Source: JAQUYS01 sp964430665 (lineage in GTDB: Archaea; Nanobdellota; Nanobdellia; Woesearchaeales; SKGA01). From it: DNA of 43,015 nucleotides. Shown in pieces: positions 27,043 to 34,859 of the stretch; positions within the stretch are counted from its first letter, which is position 1; each line of letters starts with the position of its first letter. The stretch covers positions 1 to 43,015 of the forward strand of contig CAYSFC010000006.1 of assembly GCA_964430665.1 (NCBI GenBank). The letters are read 5' to 3'. The position numbers and the translations under genes are program-made. Below the pieces are notes generated by a model that did not search any database, was not told the DNA's origin, and was given only the letters and a program-made list of their open reading frames with translations.

Positions 27043-27489
27043 ATGAGGGGTTGGAACAAAAAAGGGTCTTTTATTGAGCCCACTAAAATATTTTATTATA
27101 TTGGCGTTCTATTTTCTGTATTGTTATTTATGTTCTTTTTCACATCCTTAATAACAACATTTGCTTTAAATCAAAACCCTATCCCTACTTATTTAGGAGT
27201 AGATATTGCTGCATCAAGAATCACAAATGTTTGTTTTGCATATAAAAATCCAAAAACAAATGAACTTATTCCAGGAGTTCTTGATATTACTAAAATTACG
27301 CAAGAAAATTTAGATAATTGTTTTAGAGAAGGAGATTCATATGAGAAAGTATCATTCACATTACAAAGTAATCCTCCTATAAAATTAGCTACGATTGGTA
27401 CCACAACAACATCAAGAACAAGTCGGTTTGTTTTAATTATAAATCAAAATGGAGAATTGTCTCCAAATAAAATAATTGTTGAAAAATGA
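27043..27489 (+). CDS. Pilin-like class III signal-peptide protein, 148 residues
   Basis: It starts M-R-G-W-N-K-K-G-S-F-I-E-P, with cleavage expected after K-K-G and Glu at +4. A hydrophobic helix follows (about 18-38). The small exported domain has two Cys about 30 residues apart, probably paired, and several beta strands ending in K-I-I-V-E-K. The stop overlaps the next start by ATGA, implying translational coupling. Size and layout are those of an ordinary type IV pilin-like subunit. Confidence 0.78.
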   Translation: MRGWNKKGSFIEPTKIFYYIGVLFSVLLFMFFFTSLITTFALNQNPIPTYLGVDIAASRITNVCFAYKNPKTNELIPGVLDITKITQENLDNCFREGDSYEKVSFTLQSNPPIKLATIGTTTTSRTSRFVLIINQNGELSPNKIIVEK

Positions 27490-28106
27490 AATTAAAAAAA
27501 TTTAACAAAAAAGGAGGTCCTGGTTCAGATGGAACTGAATTTGCATTCTTAGTTTTAATGATTTTAATTTCTATTTTAGGTTTAATGTTTTTTAATAGTT
27601 TTTCTAAAGTTCAAACAACTCAATTAATTGAAAATTCTCGAAATGATCACATAGATAAATACAATTTAGATTTGTTTTTAAAATCAACAATATTTGAAGT
27701 TCAAAGAGACTCTGTAGTTATTAAAAATATAGACTCAAGTAATGATATAGATGTTTTAAGTAAAGCAAAAAAAATAAACGAAGTTGTTGATGTTATAAAT
27801 GAATATTTTTACACAAATGACAACAATAAAAAATCAAGTATAAAAAAAGATTTAGATTTTTTGTTTAATAAAATATTTGACAATCCTAATAGAAATCATG
27901 TATTGTTAATTGTAAAATCTTCCTCACCACCCGATGAACTTAAATCTAAAGTAGATTTTACTCCTGCTTATGGTTCTTCACCATTAGTATTAGGAGAGTA
28001 TAAAAAAAATCAAGATTATGTTGAAGGTGCAAGAGCAGAAATTCCTTGTTACGATTCACTAAAAGATGAAAACATTTGGGTTTTTTATTTATATAAAAAG
28101 GCGTGA
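27486..28106 (+). CDS. Pilin-like class III signal-peptide protein, 206 residues
   Basis: ATG 27486 overlaps the previous stop (ATGA). The n-region M-K-L-K-K-F-N-K-K-G is followed by G-P-G-S-D-G-T-E-F and a hydrophobic helix (about 19-36). The exported domain is mainly helical in its first half (S-K-A-K-K-I-N-E-V-V-D-V) and ends with strands W-V-F-Y-L-Y. It overlaps or abuts the giant hydrolase-like gene, with which it is evidently co-translated. No family is recognised. Confidence 0.78.
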   Translation: MKLKKFNKKGGPGSDGTEFAFLVLMILISILGLMFFNSFSKVQTTQLIENSRNDHIDKYNLDLFLKSTIFEVQRDSVVIKNIDSSNDIDVLSKAKKINEVVDVINEYFYTNDNNKKSSIKKDLDFLFNKIFDNPNRNHVLLIVKSSSPPDELKSKVDFTPAYGSSPLVLGEYKKNQDYVEGARAEIPCYDSLKDENIWVFYLYKKA

Positions 28107-28114
28107 ACTTAAAA

Positions 28115-31100
28115 ATGGCGAAGAAATATTTCAAAAAAGGTGTTGGTCTGGGTTTAACACTAGGTATAGGAATATTGTTGGTTACATTGTTTGTTTTTAC
28201 TTCAGTACCTGCAAAAGTTGCTGATCAAAAATTAGGTGAATCTCAATACAATATGTTGAGTTTAAATCAAGAAATGAATTTTCCTAAACTATACATTCAA
28301 AAATCTTTGGAACGTTCTGCTAAGGAAGCTAAACTTTCATTTATATTAAATGGAGGTGTATTTAATCATCAAAACGATTGCGGAATAAGAATTTATCCTA
28401 TTTTAATGAATTCGAACACTCTTTGTTTACAAGATGTTGAAGGAGAATTTTCCTCATTTGTAAAAAAGTATTTTTCTGAATATATTACTAAATATAAATC
28501 TATGAATTTAAACACAAATTATATTATTAAAAGCAAATATATAGAAGATAAAAACACACCTTATGTTGATATCTCTTTAAACGTTCCCTTAAACACAAGA
28601 TTCATAATTAAAGAAGATTTTTCTTCAATGGAACAGAGTTTGAGTGTTTCGAATTATCCTGTGGACGAAGTGTTCGGAACTTGTAACAATGAAAAAATTT
28701 TTGAATGTACTACAAACAAATGTGTTGTAGACTCCACTTTAAGACTTTATAATTTATATTCTAATTTAAATCTACCTTATGTTTCTGGTGGTGAATCTCC
28801 TTACACTTATCGAGATTCCAAATATGGTGATTGCAAAGACTATTTTGATGTAACACAAATATCTTTAAAAGAAGTTGGTAAAGACAGATATACTCGACCT
28901 GGTTTTGATTGTTCAGGATGGGTTTGGTGGGTTTTAAGTCATGCAGGCTTAGAGGATTTTAGTAAAAGAGAAACTGCCCACAAGTATTATCTTAAGGCTC
29001 AAGATGATTTAGTATGGGATATTTACAAAACTAGACAAATTTTAACTAAAGATTCTTTAAATAATTATGTTGCTCCAGGAGATGTTTTATTTTTAAAAGA
29101 AAAGAAACAAGTTTTAAACCCCGAAGTTAATGTTTCACATATAGTAATATATGTTGGAAATAATGAAATAGTTCATGCAAATCCAGTTACAAATCTTGCA
29201 AAAGAAAAAATGCCTTCGGGTTATTATCCTATGGTTGTTGGTGCTGCAAGATATTTTGATGAATCAGGAGAAGATGAAAATTATTTTCCACTCATAACAA
29301 AAAATGAACAAATTAGTTCTAGTGATGTTTGTCTTAATTTTGATTCGAACCAAATTGTAGCAAATAATATTCGCCCAGATTCAAGAGACATGTCTTATGC
29401 TGATTTTGAAAGAGAACTAAATCAATACCCTGAAGTTCTAATAGCTATTTCAAAAGCACATCTAAAATTCCCCGATGTTCCAGAAGAACTCATTAAAGGA
29501 ATAATTTTTAGAGAAGTTGGTGGTAAAACTAATATTGGAACCAAAGAAAATCCGAACTGGGTAAGTTATTTTAGTTTGTATATGAATGGAGATAGGACGT
29601 GTAATCCAGGTTGTGGTATTATGCAAGTTGAATCTGCTGCATGCCAAGATATAAATCAAAGAATTGGACAAATTTATGACAAAAATTATTTTAATTGTGA
29701 TTGGAATGCTTTACAAAATAGAAAAAACACAAATATAAATGGAGAAATTTCATCATTTTTAGAACATTCGATTGAAGTTGGAACTGCTTACTTAGATATA
29801 ATTAACAAAAGAAATGTATACAGATATATTACTAAAACTGATTATTTCTTTTGGTCATTATGTTATAATAGAGGTACAGGAAATTTTAGAAAAATAATAC
29901 AAGAAACGATGAAAAGAACAGGTAAATTTGGACAAGATTTAGTTTGGAAAGATGTAATTTATGATGACTTAATTAACGCAGGTTTAAACGAAAGAGATTC
30001 TAATATTGGTTTAAGTTATCCTAATATTGTTGGTTTGGCTTTAAAAGAACAATGTGGAGGTGTTGAAACAACAAGTTATCCTTTAAGTTCTGTTGGATAT
30101 TCAGATTATGCTGATGAATCTAATTCTGGAACTATGACAATTTCTCAAGCAAACGATTTTATTCATAATTCTTATGTTGCATTGTCTCCATCCGCACACA
30201 CATTTTTACAATTTAATTTAAGTCACATGAACAACATAAATAAATTTGTTCAAATCATATTTCAAAATCAAAACGAAAAAAACTTAATTGAAACGTTAAC
30301 TGATGCAGTATTATTAGGTCAAAGTTACACTCCAAAAATTAATTTAATATCTTTTTTAGATGTTCCTCCAGTTTATTCAAAAAAAATGACCTACAATCAA
30401 TATTCTCAAGTTCCTCCAGACATTGTTTTTAAAAATTTAGTAAATTCTTTAAAAGATAAGGAGATTTTAAGAGATTTAATTTTAGATCAAATGTTTGATT
30501 GTTATGAAAATGAACAATTTAATTGTATTTGCCCAATAAAAATTCCTCACACAACTGATCTTTGGAAAGTAGGTTTCAATTCAATAAGTTTTGAAATTAT
30601 TCAAAATGCAGATGGAGTTTATATTGCACAACCTACAAATTACGAATATAAAGTAGAAAGATCCAAAAAATTAAATTCTTACAAAAGTGATGTTGTGGTT
30701 CCTTTCAATCCATTCATACAACAAAATTCATCTGAACAAATAAGGGGTGCCAACTCTTTACTATTCAAATTAGATTCTTTTTTAGATGTAACTTCAAACC
30801 CATATGTTTGGAAAAATAAGTTTACTATGTTGTTTAAACAGCAAGGAACTTTCAACAATCCCATTTCAGGTTCAGATCCTTTTGGAACAAAATCTTGGTC
30901 TTGGAATGTTACACCTGAACAAGAAATAAGTTTATATAAAAATATGAATGGTGAATTGAGTTGGTATATGTATAATTCCTCTAATCCTAATAACCCTATG
31001 TTATGCATTCCCACCAAAAATAAATTTACTTTTCAATCATCTTTACTAGAACAAGGACTTTCATCAGATTTTGAAGATGCATTCTATTCTAAATTTACTG

Positions 31101-31750
31101 TAGAAATTAAAGATAAATTCCCGCCAGAAATAAAAATAAACCAAACAGATTTAGAAATTGTGCAATTAAAAAATTGTTTAGGTTCAACACCAACGGTTTT
31201 AGCTTCTTGGATTGTAGAAGAATTCGATGAACCCTTAGCATTATTTAATTTATATTTAGTAAAAGAAAATAAACTAACTAACTTTATTCCAATATATATG
31301 TATAATCCTATAATTAAAAATTATGAAGGAGAAGCAACCCAAAACATAAAAACAAATGTTCTTTATTTCGATCCAAGTTCTTCTAGATATTTCTATGCAA
31401 CAAAAATAACTCCAGATGGACCTTTAACTTCTGGAAAATATACTTTTGCTGTAACTGCCACAGACATTTACAAAAATGTTAAATATTTAGATGAAAAAAC
31501 ACCTTTCAAAGAATTTGAAATAAAAGAAATTAAAACTCAAGAAGAATTATTAAATCAATATCTTATTTCAAATCCAGAATCTCCTGCTTTAGATCCCAAT
31601 TCTTTAAATGATTTACTTTGTGAACTTACTATAACAGACGCTTTTGCACAAAATATTTTAAATTACTTTAATCAAAATGGTTTAGTTTGTTGTGAACAAT
31701 ATGTTCCTAGCCTAAAAATGGATGAAATTAAATTTAAAAATGAAAATTAA
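28115..31750 (+). CDS. Membrane-tethered protein with NlpC/P60-like and lytic-transglycosylase-like domains
   Basis: I start the 1211-residue protein at ATG 28115 (M-A-K-K-Y-F-K-K-G-V-G-L); a GTG at 28103 is also possible. The class III-like signal has a hydrophobic helix at about 12-32. An NlpC/P60-like fold is marked by P-G-F-D-C-S-G-W-V with Cys266, then S-H-I-V-I-Y-V-G with His342 and I-V-H-A-N-P about eleven residues later: the expected Cys-His-polar triad. From about 455 an SLT/goose-lysozyme-like domain shows I-I-F-R-E-V-G-G with Glu467, G-C-G-I-M-Q-V-E-S (about 498-507) and C-Y-N-R-G-T-G-N-F (about 583), which are the three SLT signature blocks. The C-terminal half is beta-rich, perhaps Ig-like. 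Such domains cleave stem peptides and glycan strands of peptidoglycan. Archaea lack murein, so the target may be a bacterial wall (inference). Confidence 0.82.
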   Translation: MAKKYFKKGVGLGLTLGIGILLVTLFVFTSVPAKVADQKLGESQYNMLSLNQEMNFPKLYIQKSLERSAKEAKLSFILNGGVFNHQNDCGIRIYPILMNSNTLCLQDVEGEFSSFVKKYFSEYITKYKSMNLNTNYIIKSKYIEDKNTPYVDISLNVPLNTRFIIKEDFSSMEQSLSVSNYPVDEVFGTCNNEKIFECTTNKCVVDSTLRLYNLYSNLNLPYVSGGESPYTYRDSKYGDCKDYFDVTQISLKEVGKDRYTRPGFDCSGWVWWVLSHAGLEDFSKRETAHKYYLKAQDDLVWDIYKTRQILTKDSLNNYVAPGDVLFLKEKKQVLNPEVNVSHIVIYVGNNEIVHANPVTNLAKEKMPSGYYPMVVGAARYFDESGEDENYFPLITKNEQISSSDVCLNFDSNQIVANNIRPDSRDMSYADFERELNQYPEVLIAISKAHLKFPDVPEELIKGIIFREVGGKTNIGTKENPNWVSYFSLYMNGDRTCNPGCGIMQVESAACQDINQRIGQIYDKNYFNCDWNALQNRKNTNINGEISSFLEHSIEVGTAYLDIINKRNVYRYITKTDYFFWSLCYNRGTGNFRKIIQETMKRTGKFGQDLVWKDVIYDDLINAGLNERDSNIGLSYPNIVGLALKEQCGGVETTSYPLSSVGYSDYADESNSGTMTISQANDFIHNSYVALSPSAHTFLQFNLSHMNNINKFVQIIFQNQNEKNLIETLTDAVLLGQSYTPKINLISFLDVPPVYSKKMTYNQYSQVPPDIVFKNLVNSLKDKEILRDLILDQMFDCYENEQFNCICPIKIPHTTDLWKVGFNSISFEIIQNADGVYIAQPTNYEYKVERSKKLNSYKSDVVVPFNPFIQQNSSEQIRGANSLLFKLDSFLDVTSNPYVWKNKFTMLFKQQGTFNNPISGSDPFGTKSWSWNVTPEQEISLYKNMNGELSWYMYNSSNPNNPMLCIPTKNKFTFQSSLLEQGLSSDFEDAFYSKFTVEIKDKFPPEIKINQTDLEIVQLKNCLGSTPTVLASWIVEEFDEPLALFNLYLVKENKLTNFIPIYMYNPIIKNYEGEATQNIKTNVLYFDPSSSRYFYATKITPDGPLTSGKYTFAVTATDIYKNVKYLDEKTPFKEFEIKEIKTQEELLNQYLISNPESPALDPNSLNDLLCELTITDAFAQNILNYFNQNGLVCCEQYVPSLKMDEIKFKNEN

Positions 31751-32360
31751 ATATTTTTTTTGGATTTTGGTATTTATAATTTTAATTGGTTTGTCTAGTG
31801 CAAACTCTGTAAAAGAAATAAATGAATTAAATTTGACCTTAGTTTTTACCCAAGATGAATATAGTTCTTATCTCCAGAATTCAAACCCTGCTTTAATAAT
31901 TTATAATAAAACAAACAACATTAGTGTTTTTCAAAACCAACAAATTTTATCAAACACAGAAATTGAAGATTTAATTTCAAGAATACATCCTTCAACAATT
32001 GAAAATGATGTTCTCTCATTCATAGAATCAAAATATAATGTTGATTTAATAAATTATAAAAATAAATCAACCTTTGAATTTTATCAAAAAGAGCGCGAAA
32101 CTGGTTTGTTTATTTTACTTTCCTCAAAATTCATTTACTTCTTCATATTTATTTTAATTTTATTTACACTATCAATTTATACTTTCACTTACTTTTTAAA
32201 ACTCAAAAATACAAAATCTTCTAACTATATTCCAGTAAAAGAATATATACAAACAAATTTAAAAGAAGGATATGAAATTCCACAAATAAAGTTGGCTTTA
32301 GTTCATGCAGGATATAATCAAAAGCTCGTAGAAAAAATAATTAAAGAATTAAATAGATGA
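31740..32360 (+). CDS. Small membrane protein with signal peptide, TM helix and C-terminal helical domain
   Basis: ATG 31740 is preferred to the upstream frame opening at 31722, because it begins a normal Sec signal peptide (K-I-K-Y-F-F-W-I-L-V-F, cut near L-S-S-A). It overlaps the previous stop by 11 nt. An exported domain of about 100 residues is followed by one strong TM helix (about 123-148) and a 55-residue cytosolic domain with Y-I-Q-T-N-L-K-E-G-Y-E-I-P and L-V-H-A-G-Y-N-Q-K-L-V. I recall this last helical module as common at the ends of DPANN membrane proteins (recollection). It closes the surface array and may link the hydrolase-like gene to cytosolic partners. Confidence 0.72.
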   Translation: MKIKYFFWILVFIILIGLSSANSVKEINELNLTLVFTQDEYSSYLQNSNPALIIYNKTNNISVFQNQQILSNTEIEDLISRIHPSTIENDVLSFIESKYNVDLINYKNKSTFEFYQKERETGLFILLSSKFIYFFIFILILFTLSIYTFTYFLKLKNTKSSNYIPVKEYIQTNLKEGYEIPQIKLALVHAGYNQKLVEKIIKELNR

Positions 32361-32394
32361 TTTAAAGTATATTTTATAAAACATATTTTAAATC
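32359..32394 (+). repeat. 36-bp imperfect palindrome directly after the array
   Basis: Starting within the stop codon of the last array gene, GATTTAAA...TTTAAATC forms a near-perfect dyad centred at about 32376, with a few mismatches. It could fold as a terminator hairpin or serve as a regulator site. Its core TTTTATAAAA is also a good TATA box for the leader of the next gene. Confidence 0.5.
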
Positions 32395-32425
32395 ACAATA
32401 TTCCACTGGACTTTTTATCAAAACA

Positions 32426-32434
32426 CTTAAAAAG
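32426..32434 (+). promoter_or_regulatory. TATA-like element upstream of a leader mini-ORF
   Basis: CTTAAAAAG lies 20-28 nt before an ATG at 32454, the leaderless spacing used elsewhere in this window. The 214-nt region 32361-32574 ahead of RPA is the longest leader in this part. Confidence 0.35.
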
Positions 32435-32453
32435 AAGAACAATTTTACTCTTT

Positions 32454-32522
32454 ATGCAGGGGATTTGTATGTGGTGTGCAAGTTCTCTTTATGTTTACAA
32501 ACCTTCTAAGATGAAGGACTAA
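32454..32522 (+). CDS. Possible leaderless 22-codon leader peptide upstream of RPA
   Basis: The ORF reads M-Q-G-I-C-M-W-C-A-S-S-L-Y-V-Y-K-P-S-K, then M-K-D and TAA. It begins where transcription from the TATA-like box at 32426 should start, and it includes a C-x2-C pair. It overlaps predicted alternative hairpins. Twenty-two codons can arise by chance in any sequence, so this is only a candidate regulatory ORF or small protein. Confidence 0.25.
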   Translation: MQGICMWCASSLYVYKPSKMKD

Positions 32523-32536
32523 AGAACTTCAAGTTC
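32460..32536 (+). promoter_or_regulatory. Leader with competing stems upstream of RPA
   Basis: TTTGTA (32464-32469, preceded by GG) can pair with TACAAACC (32496-32503). CCTTC (32502-32506) can pair with GAAGG (32513-32517) and shares bases with that stem. GAACTT (32524-32529) can pair with AAGTTC at 32480-32485 or at 32531-32536. Mutually exclusive stems in a leader can act as a switch, but no known riboswitch class is recognised. Confidence 0.3.
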
Positions 32537-32574
32537 AAAGTCATCATCTCTGAATGAAATTCAAAGGTGTCAAA

Positions 32575-33672
32575 ATGGTTAATGGTATAGTAAAACAAAT
32601 TCTTGATTCAGGTAAGATTACAAAAGAAGATTTAGATTCAAAAATAAGTGATAAAATGAAAGCGCTTTCAGGTTTAATTTCTGAAGAAGGTGCTGCACAC
32701 ATTATTGCAGGAGAATTAGGTATAAACGTTGGACCAGAAAATACTTCACAAAATATTCTCAAAATAAAAGATATTTTGGGCGGTATGAAAAACGTATTTA
32801 TATTAGGTAAAGTTGTTAGTAAATACGATATGAGATCTTTTGGTGAAGATGGTTCTGGAAAAGTAGGAAGCCTTCTGTTAGGAGATGAAACTGGATTTTC
32901 AAGACTAACTTTCTGGAATGATAAATGTGAATTCTTCAAGGAAATAAATGAAGGAGATGTATTGGAAATACAAAATGCTTACACTAGAGAAAATAACAAC
33001 CGTGTTGAAATTCACATGGGTTCTGCTTCAAATTGCGTAGTAAACCCAGAAGGAAAATCTGTAGAAGTTAAAGAACGTCAAGAAATAAAAGAAAATTTAA
33101 AGAAAATAAACCAAATAACTGAAGATGATGTTTATGTAGACATATTGGCTACAATAGTTCAAGTTTATGATCCTCGTTTCTTTGAAGTTTGTCCTGAATG
33201 TAACAAAAGATTACAAATAATGGATGGTGGAAAATTTCAATGCGTAACTCATGGTGAAAAAGAACCTTCTTTCAATTATGTAATGAATTTATTTCTTGAT
33301 GATGGTTCAAGCAACATTCGAGCCACTTTATGGAAAGAACAAATCCAATCTCTTTTAAACATGAAAGATGAAGAAGTTGTCGCTCTAAAAGATAATCCTC
33401 AAAAACTAGAAGAAATAAAAAACGAGTTATTGGGTAAAATAATTAAAGCTCATGGTAAAATTAAACGAAATGAAGTATTTAACCAAAATGAATTAGTTAT
33501 TTATAGAATGGAAATGGATCCTACTCCTATTGAAGAAAAAAAAATCCCCGAAATTCAAGAAACTCCTAAAAAAGAAGAAATAAAGGAAGATGAAACAAAA
33601 TTCACGGAAGAATTAATTGGCTCAGATGATGAGGAAGTGTTTAATATAGAAGATTTAGATGATGAGGACTAA
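32575..33672 (+). CDS. rpa: Replication protein A-like single-stranded DNA-binding protein
   Basis: Single-stranded-DNA-binding protein of archaeal replication and repair, 365 residues. The in-frame ATG at 32554 is rejected because AGGTG (32565-32569) sits five bases before ATG 32575. After an N-terminal helical region there is an OB-fold (about 65-150: V-F-I-L-G-K-V-V-S-K-Y-D to V-E-I-H-M-G-S). A second OB-fold follows with a zinc ribbon inserted: Cys206-x2-Cys209-x13-Cys223-x2-His226 (C-P-E-C...C-V-T-H-G), the usual archaeal RPA arrangement. The C-terminus is an acidic, Glu/Lys-rich tail ending D-L-D-D-E-D, typical of ssDNA-binding proteins that recruit partners. The stop overlaps the next start, so the deacetylase is probably co-transcribed. 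Confidence 0.9.
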   Translation: MVNGIVKQILDSGKITKEDLDSKISDKMKALSGLISEEGAAHIIAGELGINVGPENTSQNILKIKDILGGMKNVFILGKVVSKYDMRSFGEDGSGKVGSLLLGDETGFSRLTFWNDKCEFFKEINEGDVLEIQNAYTRENNNRVEIHMGSASNCVVNPEGKSVEVKERQEIKENLKKINQITEDDVYVDILATIVQVYDPRFFEVCPECNKRLQIMDGGKFQCVTHGEKEPSFNYVMNLFLDDGSSNIRATLWKEQIQSLLNMKDEEVVALKDNPQKLEEIKNELLGKIIKAHGKIKRNEVFNQNELVIYRMEMDPTPIEEKKIPEIQETPKKEEIKEDETKFTEELIGSDDEEVFNIEDLDDED

Positions 33673-34411
33673 ATTTAATTTTGGTTTTTGGATTTTTTTG
33701 CTTTTTACTTGTTTATTTCTGTTTGTTACTTTAAATTATATATTTAATACAGGTTCCGAACACGTTCTTTTAAGTTTTGACACAGAAATCCCTGATAATA
33801 ACTCTATAATGCTTAATTTACTATCTATTTTAGATAATAATGATATACCTGCCACCTTTTTTATGACTGTTGATTTTGCTCAGAAATACCCTGAAATGGT
33901 GGACGAAGTTATTCAAAGAAACCATGAGATTTCTTGCCATACAAAAAATCATTTTGATCTAACTAATTTAGATAAAGAAGAGTTATTAGTTCAATTAGAA
34001 GGTTGTCGTCTATATTTCAAAAACAATCACAATGTTGATGTTATTGGTTTTAGATCTCCTTACAGAAAAATAAATAAAGATGTCTTTATGGCCCTAAATA
34101 AGTTTAAATTTAGTTATGATGCAAGCTTATTTTCATTTTGGTCTTTTTTATATGCCAAACCTACAATTAATGAAATTTATACAAGTATTAATTTAGGATT
34201 TCCTTTGGATGATTATATTTTATTAGAATTTTTACATCTTCCTCCAAAAACATATTTTAATTTAATTTCTGTGAATAAAAAATATAAAAGTCTTTCTTTC
34301 CATCCACACATAATTATGGAACATTCCCAGGAGTTTAATGAATTTTTGAATAATTCTAACGGAAAATTTATAACACATAAAGATTATTTGGAGATGTATA
34401 ATGAAAGGTAA
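33659..34411 (+). CDS. Membrane-anchored polysaccharide deacetylase (NodB domain)
   Basis: An N-terminal signal anchor (about 8-29) holds a NodB-homology domain outside the membrane. Motifs are L-S-F-D-T-E (Asp41, motif 1), H-T-K-N-H (His94 and His98, metal ligands with the Asp), F-R-S-P-Y (Arg132-x-Pro134, motif 3) and a late L-S-F-H-P-H (motif 5 His). The metal site appears complete, so it is probably an active de-N-acetylase acting on N-acetylated sugars of an envelope glycan or of an external polymer. At 250 residues it is minimal in length. It starts within the end of RPA (ATG 33659 or 33662) and overlaps the next gene by 11 nt. Confidence 0.85.
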   Translation: MMRTKFNFGFWIFLLFTCLFLFVTLNYIFNTGSEHVLLSFDTEIPDNNSIMLNLLSILDNNDIPATFFMTVDFAQKYPEMVDEVIQRNHEISCHTKNHFDLTNLDKEELLVQLEGCRLYFKNNHNVDVIGFRSPYRKINKDVFMALNKFKFSYDASLFSFWSFLYAKPTINEIYTSINLGFPLDDYILLEFLHLPPKTYFNLISVNKKYKSLSFHPHIIMEHSQEFNEFLNNSNGKFITHKDYLEMYNER

Positions 34412-34859
34412 AACTCACTTATTTTCAGGAATATTTGTATTTTTACTTTTTTTGAGCTTTTCCAAATTATCTTTAGATACCTTAATTTATGCTTCTTTTT
34501 TCTTATTAGGAACTTTGTTTCCAGATATAGATGTTGCAACATCTACTGTTGGTAAGAAAGCTAAAATTATTGGTTGGGCCTTTAAACACAGAGGGTTTTT
34601 TCACTCTTTTTTCGGTCTTATTTTAATATCTTTAATTCCTTTCTCTTTTAATTTGTTTTGGGGTATTTTTTTTGCTATGGGTTATTTAACACATCTTTTA
34701 GAAGATATGTTAACAAAATCAGGTATAAGACCTTTCATTTATGGATTTAAAATAAGAGGTCCTTTAGTTGTTGGTGAAATTTCAGAAAAAGTAATTTGTT
34801 TATTTTTTCAAATTGCTTCATTAGTTTTGATTTTTATCATTTTCTCTAAGATAATTTAA
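34401..34859 (+). CDS. YdjM/DUF457-family membrane-bound metal-dependent hydrolase-like protein
   Basis: A 152-residue polytopic membrane protein with the family motifs: an N-terminal T-H-L (His6), L-F-P-D-I-D after the second hydrophobic segment, K-H-R-G-F-F-H-S and T-H-L-L-E-D. The His and Asp residues lie where a metal would bind at the membrane face. The family is common in archaea and bacteria; in bacteria it is linked to envelope stress, and its substrate is unknown. The gene overlaps the deacetylase gene upstream. Its 3' end also overlaps, tail to tail, the minus-strand ABC permease by 39 nt. Confidence 0.8.
   Translation: MKGKTHLFSGIFVFLLFLSFSKLSLDTLIYASFFLLGTLFPDIDVATSTVGKKAKIIGWAFKHRGFFHSFFGLILISLIPFSFNLFWGIFFAMGYLTHLLEDMLTKSGIRPFIYGFKIRGPLVVGEISEKVICLFFQIASLVLIFIIFSKII

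Noticed and set aside
30679..31017. 112-codon minus-strand ORF inside the hydrolase-like gene
   Set aside because: It is a shadow of a well-supported coding frame on the other strand, with no signals of its own.
32510..32560. Possible C/D box sRNA (GATGA-like and CTGA boxes)
   Set aside because: The C box is weak and no convincing D'/C' pair is present on either strand.
32554..32574. Upstream ATG as RPA start
   Set aside because: It has no SD, and the AGGTG just before ATG 32575 fits the start used by neighbours.
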